From NCBI RefSeq assembly GCF_000237925.1, contig NC_031495.1, positions 36,735,511 through 36,799,510 on the forward strand: a stretch of 64,000 bases of DNA, given 5' to 3'. Below are positions 12,029 through 23,800 of this stretch, one piece after another (position 1 is the stretch's first letter; each line of letters begins with the position of its first letter). The DNA is from Schistosoma mansoni. Lineage: Eukaryota > Platyhelminthes > Trematoda > Strigeidida > Schistosomatidae. The notes under the pieces are model-generated. The model had not been told where the DNA came from, did not search any database, and saw only the letters and a program-made list of their open reading frames with translations. The position numbers were made by a program, and so were the translations under genes.

Positions 12029-15000
12029 GTTAGTTTAACTTAATTCAATGTGTCTTATTTTTCATGTTTATTTCTGTTCCTCTTGTTCCTTGCTTTGTTA
12101 TGAAGAATAGTTTAATTGTTGTTTTTTTAGGAAGAAAGTACTTTCTGTAAAAAAAAACTGTAAAGAAATCTCTTTCTTACACGTTTGCTTAGGTGATAGT
12201 AATACAAAGTTAACAACTGTTTAGTAAATCTAATGATCCCTATAGAGTATTTAAAAACAAGGGGTATTTGAGCGAATAATTATTTCTAATAACTTCGTCG
12301 TCGTGCTCCACAGTTATAAATCCGTAATTGTTGTATTACAATCGCCAAAATAAGCCGTACATAAATAAGTGAAATAGATGAGGCTATTTTATTTACTTAT
12401 TCGTAAGTGTTAATATCAAGGACGTATCATTGATCGGTCTCTTATTGGCGTATGTGCATCCAGAGCAGGTTACCTCGATATTCACAGTAAATTACTGATA
12501 TTTAAGTAAAGGTCAGTATTGGATAGCAACAAGATCTATGAAGTGCATTTCGTCATGTTCGGGACTCGTCTGCTGAATGTACCTGGACTCAGTAGCTCAG
12601 GCTTTAGGAATTTCAAGCGAAAGGTACTGGGTTGGAGTCGCAGTGTTAAACTTTAACACTAGGACGCTGGTGAATCCAGCAGATGATTCTCAGATAAAAC
12701 TAAATGTTCATCCTGGATCTCATTGCTAGCCTTTGTACATTTCTACTTAAACAAGGTTGTATGTTTAAATAGTGAACTTTTGCACCAGTTGTGCCTTAAA
12801 TACTTTCAACTTGTCATTCATAAATTTGAAAGGTCACTTAAGAAAGGAGTAGGAAGATTTGTTGTAAGGTTTCGAATTAAAATCGCAATAAAATAAATCG
12901 TGTCGTTAAAATGCACAATAAGAAAAATGCTATATTAGCTGAATTAAGATAACTATAATAAAATCGTGTCAATTTATGTAAGTATAAATTGTGCGTTAAT
13001 ATTCACTTCTTTTACATAAAATTAGAGCTGATATAGTTTGCTGATGGAACTTTTACTGCCAATTATTACTATTTAGACAACTCCAGGGGATGTATTAAAA
13101 CTTATTTATGGATTTTGTTATGTTAAACAGTATCAAAGTTGCATTAAATATGTATTCATTTGATTATAGTGATATTGTTAGACAACACTACGTAAATGAC
13201 AGTGTAGTTGTTGTTGATTACTTTGTAATCAATTTCCAAGTATTGAGTCACATGTTACAGACTTACTTCGCTTATCAGAGTTTGAATGTGTAAGTAATTT
13301 CACTAAACTTAGTGCATCAGTCTGATACAAAAATTCTAACCATATTACCACTACTTCAGTATTTAATTACCAGAAAAATTCGAAACCCATTTTATTACCA
13401 GATGATGAAGTCATAGTCACATCTTAATATGGTATATGAATTATCCTTTCTGACTTGATTTATCGTATATTCATATAACTAAAAATATAAAATTGAACTT
13501 AATCACACTCTGTTGAAACATTTTTCACTACCGTTTTATTTCTAAGTATCGGACTAAAATCTCATTTTATTATTTTATCCTGATGTCAGAACTTAAGACT
13601 TTACTGGGATATAGTGTATTTCGATACTAAATTGGCTGTAAATCATTTATCGAGGGATTTATGTACTAGACTTTTAGTCGTATTGTTTGTTTTTGACTAA
13701 TGCCACCTATTCAACAGCTCAAACCGAAGTTGGTGGAGAGGTTTTCGAACTTATAACTTACTGGCTGAAAGCCAACTGTTCTAACCTATAAACTAGCGCT
13801 CTATAATAAACTAAATGAATGAATAATCACAACTAAATAGAAATGCTAAATTTAGCAATTTATTTTCATTACAAACTAGTACCAGTTCTAGAATCTTTGA
13901 AAACTGAGAAGCACTATATAACCAAACTCACCAGTTTAAAACATAGGACTTTATTTTATGTGAATTTGTGTGTTTACGCTATATTGATGGACTTCAGACT
14001 GGAATGAAATAGTTATCCAATACACCTTGGTTTCCTAAAATTGACATCATTTCATGTTAAAAATATTTTCCACCAAGATGCACAAAAGTCCCTACTAAAC
14101 AATCCGATCTCATAGAAACGTTAACCAGTAAATAAAGTTGAAATCCTAATCTCATATCTATTGGTATTGTGCTTCTGAAGAGTGATAAAGCATAATTTGC
14201 ATATATTAATGAATTATTTATAAAATTAATAGTATTTCATAATTCACTGTACATTGTTCTTTATTTTAAGTCAGTCAGCCAGTTTAATCTTATTATTTGT
14301 TAGTTTTGAATCGAATTGAAGAATTGATTCATGTAAACATATGAGTTCTGTCCTTAGTTTCGTCTCTTTCTCCCTCATATTTCATCATTCAGTCCTATAT
14401 GAGGTAATCGGACCTTTATTTATCAAACTAGACACTGTTATCAATACAACTAAGTGAAATAACTTGATTTTGTATAAGCCGAAATGACTGTATCTTATGA
14501 TTTTTAACCATCAAACCTGTTTACTGTAGATTAAGTAAACGGCTAAACAAAAGTAGTCATCCTTGGTATGAACTTTTTACACAAAAATAATAAAATAGCA
14601 CATGAATTTGTAAATAATGATGAAATTTCGCTTATTCATTCAATTAACCTTTGTTCAAGCGGATTTATTATAAATTAAATAAGATATCAAAGGTCATATT
14701 AAGTAAGAATCAAATTAAATTAGTTTTCAATTAAATGAATTATAGATTGGATTAATGAAATACTGTTGGCCTAAATTAGTTACTATTGTGATTTTTCAAC
14801 TTGAACTTGATAATAGAATTTTTATAATCTATTCTGAAATAGTGTGTTATCACAATGTATACAAATACAATGTAATAGGGGTGTTCAAAGTTTTGTTAAT
14901 GAAGACTGGTATATTAGATCAGACTAACAATAAACTTTGAAATTATCACTGGTTAGTTGATGGTTTTATCTGATCTTAACATTTTTTATTATGGTTCATG

Positions 15001-16185
15001 AAGTAATAATAAATACAGTGTAGCTTTCTGCTGGTAAACATCTTTAGCTCAGAATGCAAATGTTCATGTTGAACTGATCGATCAAGTTTTTCTTTTGTAT
15101 TAGTACAATATATTGTTTCAGAGGGAACGTTGTTGTTTTATGATAGATTAAAATAACCTCTATCGCAGTGGTAAATTATTTGCGAGACAAACTTATCTTT
15201 CCTAATAATAGTAAGTGTATAGAAATATTGAATGTTCTTTTCTGATCCGTTTAAGGATTCAGTGTGAGTTAATCTTTTTACAAAAAGATACACATTCTCT
15301 AAACTTGACTTTTTTAATTTTAGAGAAAAAAAGATTATATTAATATAATTTAGTGGCTAATATGGTTCAGTAACAGATCATAGGCTAACATATTCTGTTT
15401 TAATCCATACATTCTAGCACATGACAGTAATATCAGGCTACCCAAATCCAACTAGATGAGAATGGGTTCGAACCCACAACAGCACATTTGTGCCATAGTC
15501 TTTAGTCAATATTAAATCCCTCTTTTAACTAACTAGCTTCCCTCGTTGTTTTACAAACTCGCACTTGTAATTATTTGCTTTTCGAGACTGCAATTTTGTG
15601 AGGCAGCACTAAATAGTGAAAAACTATTGAGTCGAACATACTTAAATAAACTTGTGAAAATCAAATAAATTTGGGTTATTAAAATTTCCGTTCCCGGAGA
15701 GTTCATGTTTTCGTGTAACTAAAGAGCTTAATGGTATAACCTTTCCTAATACTTAGGCTTATTTTTCCTTGAATTATAAATTGACAATATATTACGTTTA
15801 CCTTCCTTCAAATTTCTAGACAATAATGATATTTGGTAAACGTATACGTTATGTGACCGTACCGAAATCAATTGATATTTCATCAACACTTGCAGAATGG
15901 GAGTCCAAAAGTCAAGATGGTAGGATATTTTTACCGAGACCAACAAAATCATCAAAACCTTTAAGGGAGAACCAGATTAAAAGTAATGAGAATGAATTGT
16001 GTCAGTCAAGTATGACAAGTGATAATTTTGTAGATATCGATTATGTCGATAACACCGAGAATATTCCGTGGTTGGAACAATCTGATCTAGAACAATTTGC
16101 ATCTATTGGCGTAAAGCCCACGGGAGATAAAAAGGTTGATTTAGTTATGGTGCAAACCTTAAAAGTACTAAATAACCCATTGTAG
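11786..16185 (+). CDS. LSM10: LSM10, U7 snRNP Sm-like protein
   Basis: LSm10 replaces SmD1 in the U7 snRNP ring that processes replication-dependent histone mRNA 3' ends. Exon 11786-12028 (81 codons) holds the Sm1 motif: GKPVTVILLDETRITGRL, then CDGLMNLQL with the typical D-x-x-MN. Exon 15820-16185 (121 codons plus TAG) completes Sm2 with ETIMIFGKRIRYVTVP and continues IDISSTL. Human LSM10 has LFVTGRNVRYVHIP then VNITSTI at the same place, which distinguishes it from SmD1. The donor GAA/GTTAGT at 12029 was chosen because it keeps phase 0 and restores the Sm2 spacing; GTTATT and GTAGTT just upstream are weaker alternatives. About 95 residues after the Sm fold form a polar tail with no known motif. 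A 3.8-kb intron contains an inverted SINE A pair. The start codon is not certain. Confidence 0.8.
12460..12750. repeat. Hammerhead SINE family A, inverted head-to-head pair, decayed
   Basis: The plus half (about 12583-12750) has the Sm-alpha-like head AAGCGAAAGGTACTGGGTT and a ruined ribozyme region. The minus half (about 12460-12582) shows, on the reverse strand, ACGAGTCCCGAACATGACGAAA, a degenerate hammerhead core. Heads point inward, tails outward. Confidence 0.62.
13690..13810 (-). repeat. Possible tRNA-derived SINE remnant
   Basis: The minus strand reads like a tRNA head: an A-box-like TAGTTTATAGGTTAGAACAG, an anticodon-arm-like TTGGCTTTCAGCCAG and a B-box-like AAGTTCGAAAACC. It has no match to SINE families A or B and no ribozyme core. 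Confidence 0.3.
15820..16185 (+). CDS. LSM10: LSM10 last exon with Sm2 and C-terminal tail
   Basis: Acceptor AATTTCTAG, phase 0, stop TAG at 16183-16185. Residues 1-16 close the Sm ring (TIMIFGKRIRYVTVP). The rest is a polar tail rich in Ser, Lys, Asp and Glu with PWLEQSDLEQFASIG near the end. Confidence 0.8.
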   Translation, partial: TIMIFGKRIRYVTVPKSIDISSTLAEWESKSQDGRIFLPRPTKSSKPLRENQIKSNENELCQSSMTSDNFVDIDYVDNTENIPWLEQSDLEQFASIGVKPTGDKKVDLVMVQTLKVLNNPL

Positions 16186-17399
16186 TAACAGTATTTCTTC
16201 GTTAACTTCAATGCATTATATACAACTATGTATGTGTAGATATTTTGGGAGGATACATTTAATAATGCTCACTTTTAACGTATATCTTTTTTTGTATCAT
16301 TCTACAAACGATTTCTGTGCAGTTATTGATTGATGAATAGGACTATCACACATACGTACCAGGTTTTGAGTTGTTGTTGATTGACTGATATTGTTATTCG
16401 TATAATTTCATTTCAGGATTAACACTGGGGAAGACATATAAAATGTCTTATCTCATCACTATTTTTCACGTTCCATTTATAACCAAAGACAAAAACTTTC
16501 ATTTCTGTGCCTTTTAGTTTCATTCTATCATATGGTAGATTTAGTGATAAGAAAGTAATAAAGTCAGTTACATTTAAAAGTTTATGGACTGGAATTTAAT
16601 GCTCATTGTCATACTTTAACCTAACAGTGAATTTGTAGATATTTATCCAGAAATGAAACACTATTATTATTGTTATTATTATTATTATCATTACTAGCTT
16701 ATGAGCATAATCCAGTCTTTTGGCCAATGATTTTACTTTTTAGATTCAGCGGAACAACAATAACAACTCTTTTTTAAAAGTATCCTTTATTCCTACCTAG
16801 ATCCCAGAAAGTAAGCGTCAACGAATTTAGACTATTGATTCACAACAAAGTTGCAGTTTTCGGCGTTTGTCTCTACATTTGGTTAAATCGTTTACTTTGA
16901 GTTCGGTTGGTCACTGGGTCTACTTATCATGGCTGAATCAATGGACAGTTGAGGGATACTAGTCAGGAGCAAAAATTATACTTACTACTGCCTTTAACTC
17001 AAAGACTTCGCCGTAACATTGTCTGAAAACGATGAATGATCAACACAAACAATTCTGTCTCGTAATTGGTGATAACAAAACAGTTTTCTTCCCAATCTTT
17101 CATTTCTTTGGTATCAGAAATTACAGTTTAGGTATGCAGAATACTATTCTGAAGCTTACTACTATCAGTCAAATGACACTGAACCATAGTCAAATTATCC
17201 TTCAAGACAAATATACTTCACCTTATACTCGGTCGACTAAGCGGGTTAGGACCATCAATATCGTTGCATAAATAAATGAATTTGTGGTTAGCGCTTCCCT
17301 CTTTCTCACACCACTTTCGATTACTGAGTCTCTGATTTTCAATCGCCTGCCTGATTATCAACTTCCCGTAGATTTACTTCTGCATTGATGGGTTGGCTT
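16186..17399. other. Intergenic between LSM10 and the LINE remnant
   Basis: It contains a short imperfect TTA/ATT microsatellite near 16664-16690. An open frame at 17032-17271 has no recognisable domain. Nothing else is supported. Confidence 0.4.
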
Positions 17400-20100
17400 C
17401 GAGAGGGGTTGTAGGAGTTTGGACTGTTGTTCAATATTAAATAATTCGTCTATGGGTTACCCTAGTTATGTCGATAGAAGAAGCCACACTAGTGGTGAAT
17501 AGATCTTTATTTAGATCATGGAACAGAGCAGTTGGAGAGCGAGGATATCTTTTTCGAAAGCACAAGATTTTCCGACATTTAATATGAACTAGTAGGAAAT
17601 ATAATGCCTGTACAAAATAAGGAAGTGAACAAATACTCGAGCTATAATATTTAGACATTACGAAGATGTTTGCGGTCAACTACTGACTAATCAACCTGAA
17701 TTGTTACGACATAACGGCCAGTCCACCCTGTCCCAGCTGCTGGGCTATCCTCTGAAGGACTAATGCAATCTTATCAGCATCATAGTGTCTTCAATATAAA
17801 AAATCTTCATAACACTTCGATGGCTAAGCCATGAAATCTTGAAGATGCTTGCCAGACGGCCTTTGTTGAGGTCGGCTCATTTTCACCCTCCTTTCAATGC
17901 TCAGAGTTAAGACTCGCGATTTGGTGCAGTAAGCCTGATAAGTCAAGTGGTTGAGATTTTATGTCATTCTGCCCTCACTACGGGGTCACCGATTTATTAC
18001 GAACCTCATGATACTTCTAGATATCTAGAACACCATCCTCGACCGAGAAGGGAAAGAATGGTTTATCTTTGTTTTCAATAAGCTTCAGACAAAGATAACT
18101 ATACACGTTTCAAAAACAAGCTTAAGCTGATTATGGTGAGAATGGCTCCAGAGTGAGACTCCCACAAGCAAATTTGCAACTAACCTTTGACCAGCTTGGT
18201 TGAACATTACATTTAGTTTTTAACAGCTTCGTTTGAATCTCCTCAGATTTTGAAGATGAAATAGTTCTAATCTTAAATCTAAATTGTAGGGACACTCTAA
18301 ATGATATACAGAGGCTGGCCATTAATGCAGATTGTGGACTGGAATTAAAACCTTATGTATAACACTTCAAATTACTAGATCTTTGTTTTCTAGGATATGA
18401 GGAATTCAAAGGCAACTACTTGATACTCAAATAACGTCAAACACTACTGGGTATCTTCAGGTAAAGGCTCTGAAATAAGAAGTACAACAAACCAAACTGG
18501 ACTGTAGAAATGTTTACTACTTATCAAGATTTGGAATTCGTTACTGGTTCAAGTGGTCTCGGCAACCTTCTAAGGGTACTTCAAAAGAAAAATGGACACA
18601 TTTTAAATGAGTCAGAACAGTGTTTTTCACTGGTCAGTTGTTTGTTGGTTTCCGAAAGGGTTATAAACGACTTTTGATGCCTCAACTATGATACTAATGA
18701 GGAAGAAAGGTTCATAGCTCGTTAGATACCATTTTGATTCTATATTATGGTTTGAAGTGACAATCACATTCTTCCACTCCACAGGTAACTCATGGTAGTT
18801 GATTCGCATCCTGAATATTGTAGTGAAGGGGAGAATAACATTTATTATAAGTTTTCCTCCTGATTTTCCCAAGTCCAAAAAGCTTAAGGTCTTTGGCAAG
18901 TCATTAGATTTGAATTAACAGCAAGTATTCGGTTAAGCGGCGTTATTTGTGAAGCTACACCTGTGATGAGAGAAGACTAACAAGTAAACGCCATTCATAA
19001 GTCATCCGTCGTGGCTTCTCTCTTCCCAGTCTCCAATCATTCGAGATTCACTCTGGCAATTAGACTGTAAATCCATGGGTACTTCCTTGTTTTGTGATTG
19101 AAGAATAAAAAAGTCACTTCAGCTATCCAAATACAGTTTACACAAACTTATTCCCATACATATCTGCAGAATCATGATCTAGTTGGTTATTAGTACTGCT
19201 ATAATGGTAGACCTAGTCCTAAAATTGCACATTTGTCATGATACGACTACCTAGTCTAGAAGTTACCTTCGGATGATAACTTGACTCCGTACGTTCTTGA
19301 ACCACTTTCCGTCCTACTCTATATCTTGTGCGTGCTAACGTCTGCTACCTTTTCCTGATCGAATTCGCATATCAGCGCTTAGTGTGGCCTAGATCTGGCC
19401 CAAACCTTATTAGAGAGCTCGTTCAGTTTTTGCAACAAGACTAACCTCACTGGGAGGTATGATTTGATGGGTCCTGGGATTTTTCTTCTTAAACATGCTC
19501 TTGCTTGTGGGTTGGTTCGATGACAAATCCTTTGATTTCCCTATTTTATTTCCTGGACTTCACTGTAAGCCATTCTTCAACGTCATATGTTACTTAGAAG
19601 GGCTTTCCATATCAAACAGCTCGAGACTTGACAACCTTCCTCATGTCGGCGTGGGGTTTTGAAACTGTATCAGGCCATTCGTACGTTTTCCCTGTTATAT
19701 TCATCTCTAGTTCCTTCACGAGCTTGATTTGACTGGGTTGTCATACTTCGACTATGAGGGTTTTACGTTGTAGATCAACAACGTAAGTGATTTCTGTTAA
19801 ATGATTGGGGGCCTACTCAAGTTAGATAGGAATGGTGTGACGAACCAGCTAACTTGGAAGTCACACCTCGCTGTCAGTATCTAACGTGGATTACCCCTTC
19901 ATCGTATCTAGGTTCTATGGATGCTTTAAAGACCGTACAACACAAAGAACGCTATTACGGAGGTATATTAGTGAGAACGAGTACAGAGAAGATATTGAGG
20001 CCACCACCGCATGGGCTGGTCCATGGCATACGATTAACTGATGCACGTTAGTTATTTCCGAGTTTGACATGGATCGATGATATGTTCGATATTCAGTGAC
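17400..20100 (-). mobile_element. Decayed non-LTR LINE, minus strand
   Basis: This stretch has a higher GC content than its surroundings. On the minus strand, 18899-18627 reads like the start of a CR1/Jockey-type reverse transcriptase: LPFTTIFRMRINYHELPVEW, then VIVTSNHNIESKW and FLISIIVEASKVVY, comparable to the family pattern LPxDWKxAxVTPxxKxGSR...NYRPxSLxSxxxKxLE. Flanking sequence has only short frames. The ends given are approximate; only the RT segment is supported by motifs. Confidence 0.5.
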
Positions 20101-20564
20101 TCGACTGCCGGATGATTTGGCTAGGGCTCAGTGACATTTCACTGCCCCTACAACGTGTCAAGATGTCAAACTTCGAATGCCTGTGGCATATTTAGCTCTA
20201 TGTACTTATGAAATGGGCAAAGGCAAAAACCAATTTGAAGACAGATACCAATGAAAAAGGAATACTGTCATGATAATTTACCCGGAAACCATATCCAATC
20301 AAACGACGGAAGGTTTGTCTTGCCCGAAAAATCGAAAATATAGTTTACTCAACAAGAAAGTACTACTCTATTATATAGTAAAGTAAATTTCGGTCCCTAT
20401 CTAGAGTCAGTAGTGATTTTATGGTACTTAATTGAGCGAAAACTTCTCTGCCGTCCACAACTATTTGAACTACCTGAACATATTGTTATATGGATGAGAC
20501 TTCTGAGCGGCTGTTCTGTTTAGAACGTTACGCCTTGGTGGCATAGTTGTCTATACTCTGAAAC

Positions 20565-20825
20565 ATGGATTTTCAGTCAAAAATTTCTAAAACTATTGAT
20601 AGAGTTCAGGTCGAAGGAAAGGTGTTCTTAAAAATGATTAAGCACTATGAAGAAGAATCTGTATCTAGCCAAAATTTTGTCAATGGTGTATTGTTAGGGC
20701 TTGCACAAGGCAGTCAACTTGAAATCACTAATTGCTTCCCATTACCTAAGACTCAAGAAGATGATCCAAATGCCAACGAGGCTTTGGTCACTTATGAAGC
20801 TAATATGATACGTAATTTAAGACAA
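20565..20825 (+). CDS. EIF3H: EIF3H exon 1
   Basis: 87 codons from ATG to RNLRQ, donor GTAAGT at 20826. It holds the N-terminal half of the MPN domain. Confidence 0.9.
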
Positions 20826-23800
20826 GTAAGTTCTGCAAGATCTTTCAATACATTTGTAGCTACAAACAGATTACCTCAATGTAGGATTTTATCAAGCTGG
20901 TCCTGGGGGCGTCTCTATTAACCGTGCTAATATTGAAAACATTTATCAACGTCAAATTAATCTCCCTGAATCTGTGTTGCTGACTTATGACCCAACAAGA
21001 ACTAGCAGAGGTCAAATTGGTCTGAAAGCGTATCGTCTGTCTGATGATGTTCTCGCTGCAAGATCCGAGGCTGAAGATCGTTTTCGTCTGATGGGCCACA
21101 AGGTTTGTTCGTATTTTCATTCCGCCTTCCTGTTCTTAATGTATTTGGCTAGTCTAACAATTATTGTCTGTGAAACTTGTGTAGTTTAACTAAACTCTAT
21201 CACAGTATCACAGCCCTCACACAAATCGAATAAGATTTGTGAGGCGCATATTTATCTGGTGCTTCCTTGTACCAATATTTATGTGTTTAAATAATAATAA
21301 TAAACTATCTTAGTCGTACGACAAAACTAGCTCCCTACCAGTTTCGTGGTAAACATTTGAATTTACGTATGGTTCTTTTAGCTTTCTTCACTGTTATACG
21401 CTGGTCCTAGGTATATATAACTAGACTAATGCAACAATTGCTCAGTTAAACCAGTGGAAGATGAATTATCTTTCAGCCAATAAGGAGACAGCATCTGATT
21501 ATGAAACGTCTTATTGTGAGAAAATGAGGAAGTTACAAGCAGTGAGCAGTCTTAACTTAAATAACAAACTATTATGCATGATTCATTGGCGTTTCCATCT
21601 CGGGCTGACGCAAGCCAAAATGATTAAATGGACTTCACGTTGACGTCCGGTTGATTCGTTCACATACTTTACTTCTGCCTTTAAACCTTCCTTGAAATAA
21701 TCCGGTGCCGTAACACTTTCATCATCTCAATCTCCAGGAGTTGGACTTTTACCGGGAGGCTCACTTGTTGACTTAGAGTACGCCGACGACATAGTTTTAT
21801 TCGGTGAAGACGCTGACAAAATGCAGTCTTCTGACCACTATAAGCAACAATGCAGGCATGTTCGGGATGCGATTCTCTCCCTCAAAGTGCAAAATGTTAC
21901 TTCGGGATTGGGTTGCATCGACACCTGAACTAATGATAAGGAGTGAATTAGTTGAGCGTGTCGACCGCTTCACTTATCTTGGGAGTCTCATCAACCCCGT
22001 GTAGCGACCAAAGGACGGGTTTACTGTGCAGCAATTCGTTCTGTCCTACTTTATGTCAGTGAAACATGGCCGATAAGAGTAGAGGATATTCGCAGGCTAC
22101 TAGCATTTTCGATCATAAGTGTCTTCGAAGCATTGCTCGTATATCCTGGGACCACCGGGTAAGTAATGTAGTTATTAGGAAACGGGTACTAGTTAAGGAT
22201 GGCAAATCGATTGATGAAGTAGTGAAACTTTATCAGTTGAGATGACTGGGACACGTGTTACGTACGCCCAACCACCGACTGCCCCGACGTGCAATGTTTT
22301 ATAGTGTAAGAGTAGGTTAGAAGAAAGCCAGGGGCGGCCAGACCAAAAACGTGGCATAAATCCATGAAGTCACTGACAAGTGGACTGAGCCATGTTGGTA
22401 GGTGTAGACTACGTGGTTGGGATTCGCGAGATGATAGCAACCGATGGTTAGAGACCTTGAATGACATGGCTCAAAATCGTTTGCAATGGCGAAGGTGCAT
22501 CCACTCTTTGGGTTCTCCCAAATTCTGATCTTCTGAATTCCTCATGTCCCTATCCTTTTTCCAAATTTATTTCACTATATTATACTTCTTCAATAACATC
22601 TTCAAACCCTAATCTTTTCGATTACTGCTTATACTCTTACTACTTCTATCAATATGGGATTTGAATCGACAACTGTATCTCTGTGCTAATGTGGTATGGC
22701 AGCTCGAACTGATGTACGTACGTACGAAGTTCTACGTTGTAACTGACCGACTGACTGACCTACCGACATCCAATTATAGTGATATTTCTTGACTTCAAGG
22801 TGCTATTTGGCTCTTTTGCCCGAGAGGTTTTGTGATTGTCTATCATTGAAAGAAGTATTAAAGAAGTACATAAACGTTATGAAGGCTCTCCATTCAAACA
22901 CTATTGAGCAAGTTAAAACTTACATGGAACTTTTAATAGAGTTCCCCACCTCTCGTGATATTCGCCAGTATTGCTCACTCTCCTTTTTTGTTGGTCTTGT
23001 CATATATATCCTCTTATTGAGAACACTTTCGTCTAACTTTTCAAGGGTTGGTCTCTTACTAGGAGGTTCTGTTGTTGACGGAGAATGCGTAAATGAAATA
23101 AGCGTACTGTCTGGTGAAGGCGCTGACAAAATGCAGTCGTCCGATTACCTTGAGCAAGTTTGTGATACGTTTTTCTCCATCTAAATCGAAAATGTCGCTT
23201 CAGGACTGGACTACATCAAAGTTCAAACTAATAGTTGAGAGCGAAGTAGTCGATCTTGTCAACCTCTTCATTTATCGCCATCCATGGTGAGCTGATCTAA
23301 GACAAAACCTCGGCACGGATTCAGAAAACTCTTAGTTTCACCGAATTACGTCATTTGTGGCATAGAAAGAATTTCCTTCTCTCGATCAAAAAGCTGGTTT
23401 ATTGTACACCGTTCTGGTCTGTATTACTTTATGGCCGTTAAACATCCTCTATGAAACTACAGGGCACGCGTAGGCTGCAGGCTTTTAATTATAGGTATCT
23501 CCTAAGTATTCCTCATGTTTCGTGGAACAACTGATCAAGCGATTTTGAAGTTAGGTATAGAGTACTAGGAAACGGTGACAAATCAGTTAATGAGGCTGTA
23601 AATCTTGACCGACTGAGTTGGTTAGTTTATATCCTACGTATCTTTTTGACCACCATCTACCTCGACGAGGGATGTTCACTAGTGTAGGAGCAGGTTGTAA
23701 GAAAAGTGAGGGTGACCATATCAAGAGATTGTTAGGTGCATGAAGTCATTAACTGTTGGTCTGAGCAGCGTAAGTAGACTCGACTATGTGGTTCGTGTCT

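Noticed and set aside
15445-15475. GGGTTCGAACCC palindrome resembling a Pol III B box
   Set aside because: No A box or tRNA arm at the right distance and no match to SINE families A or B.
20866-20872. Acceptor ACAG at 20869 for EIF3H exon 2
   Set aside because: It shifts the frame and meets a stop; the GTAG acceptor at 20859 keeps phase and conserved spacing.
21804-22004. Open frame with MRFSPSKCKMLLRDWV as a host gene
   Set aside because: It is a standard LINE reverse-transcriptase segment just after the YADD motif.
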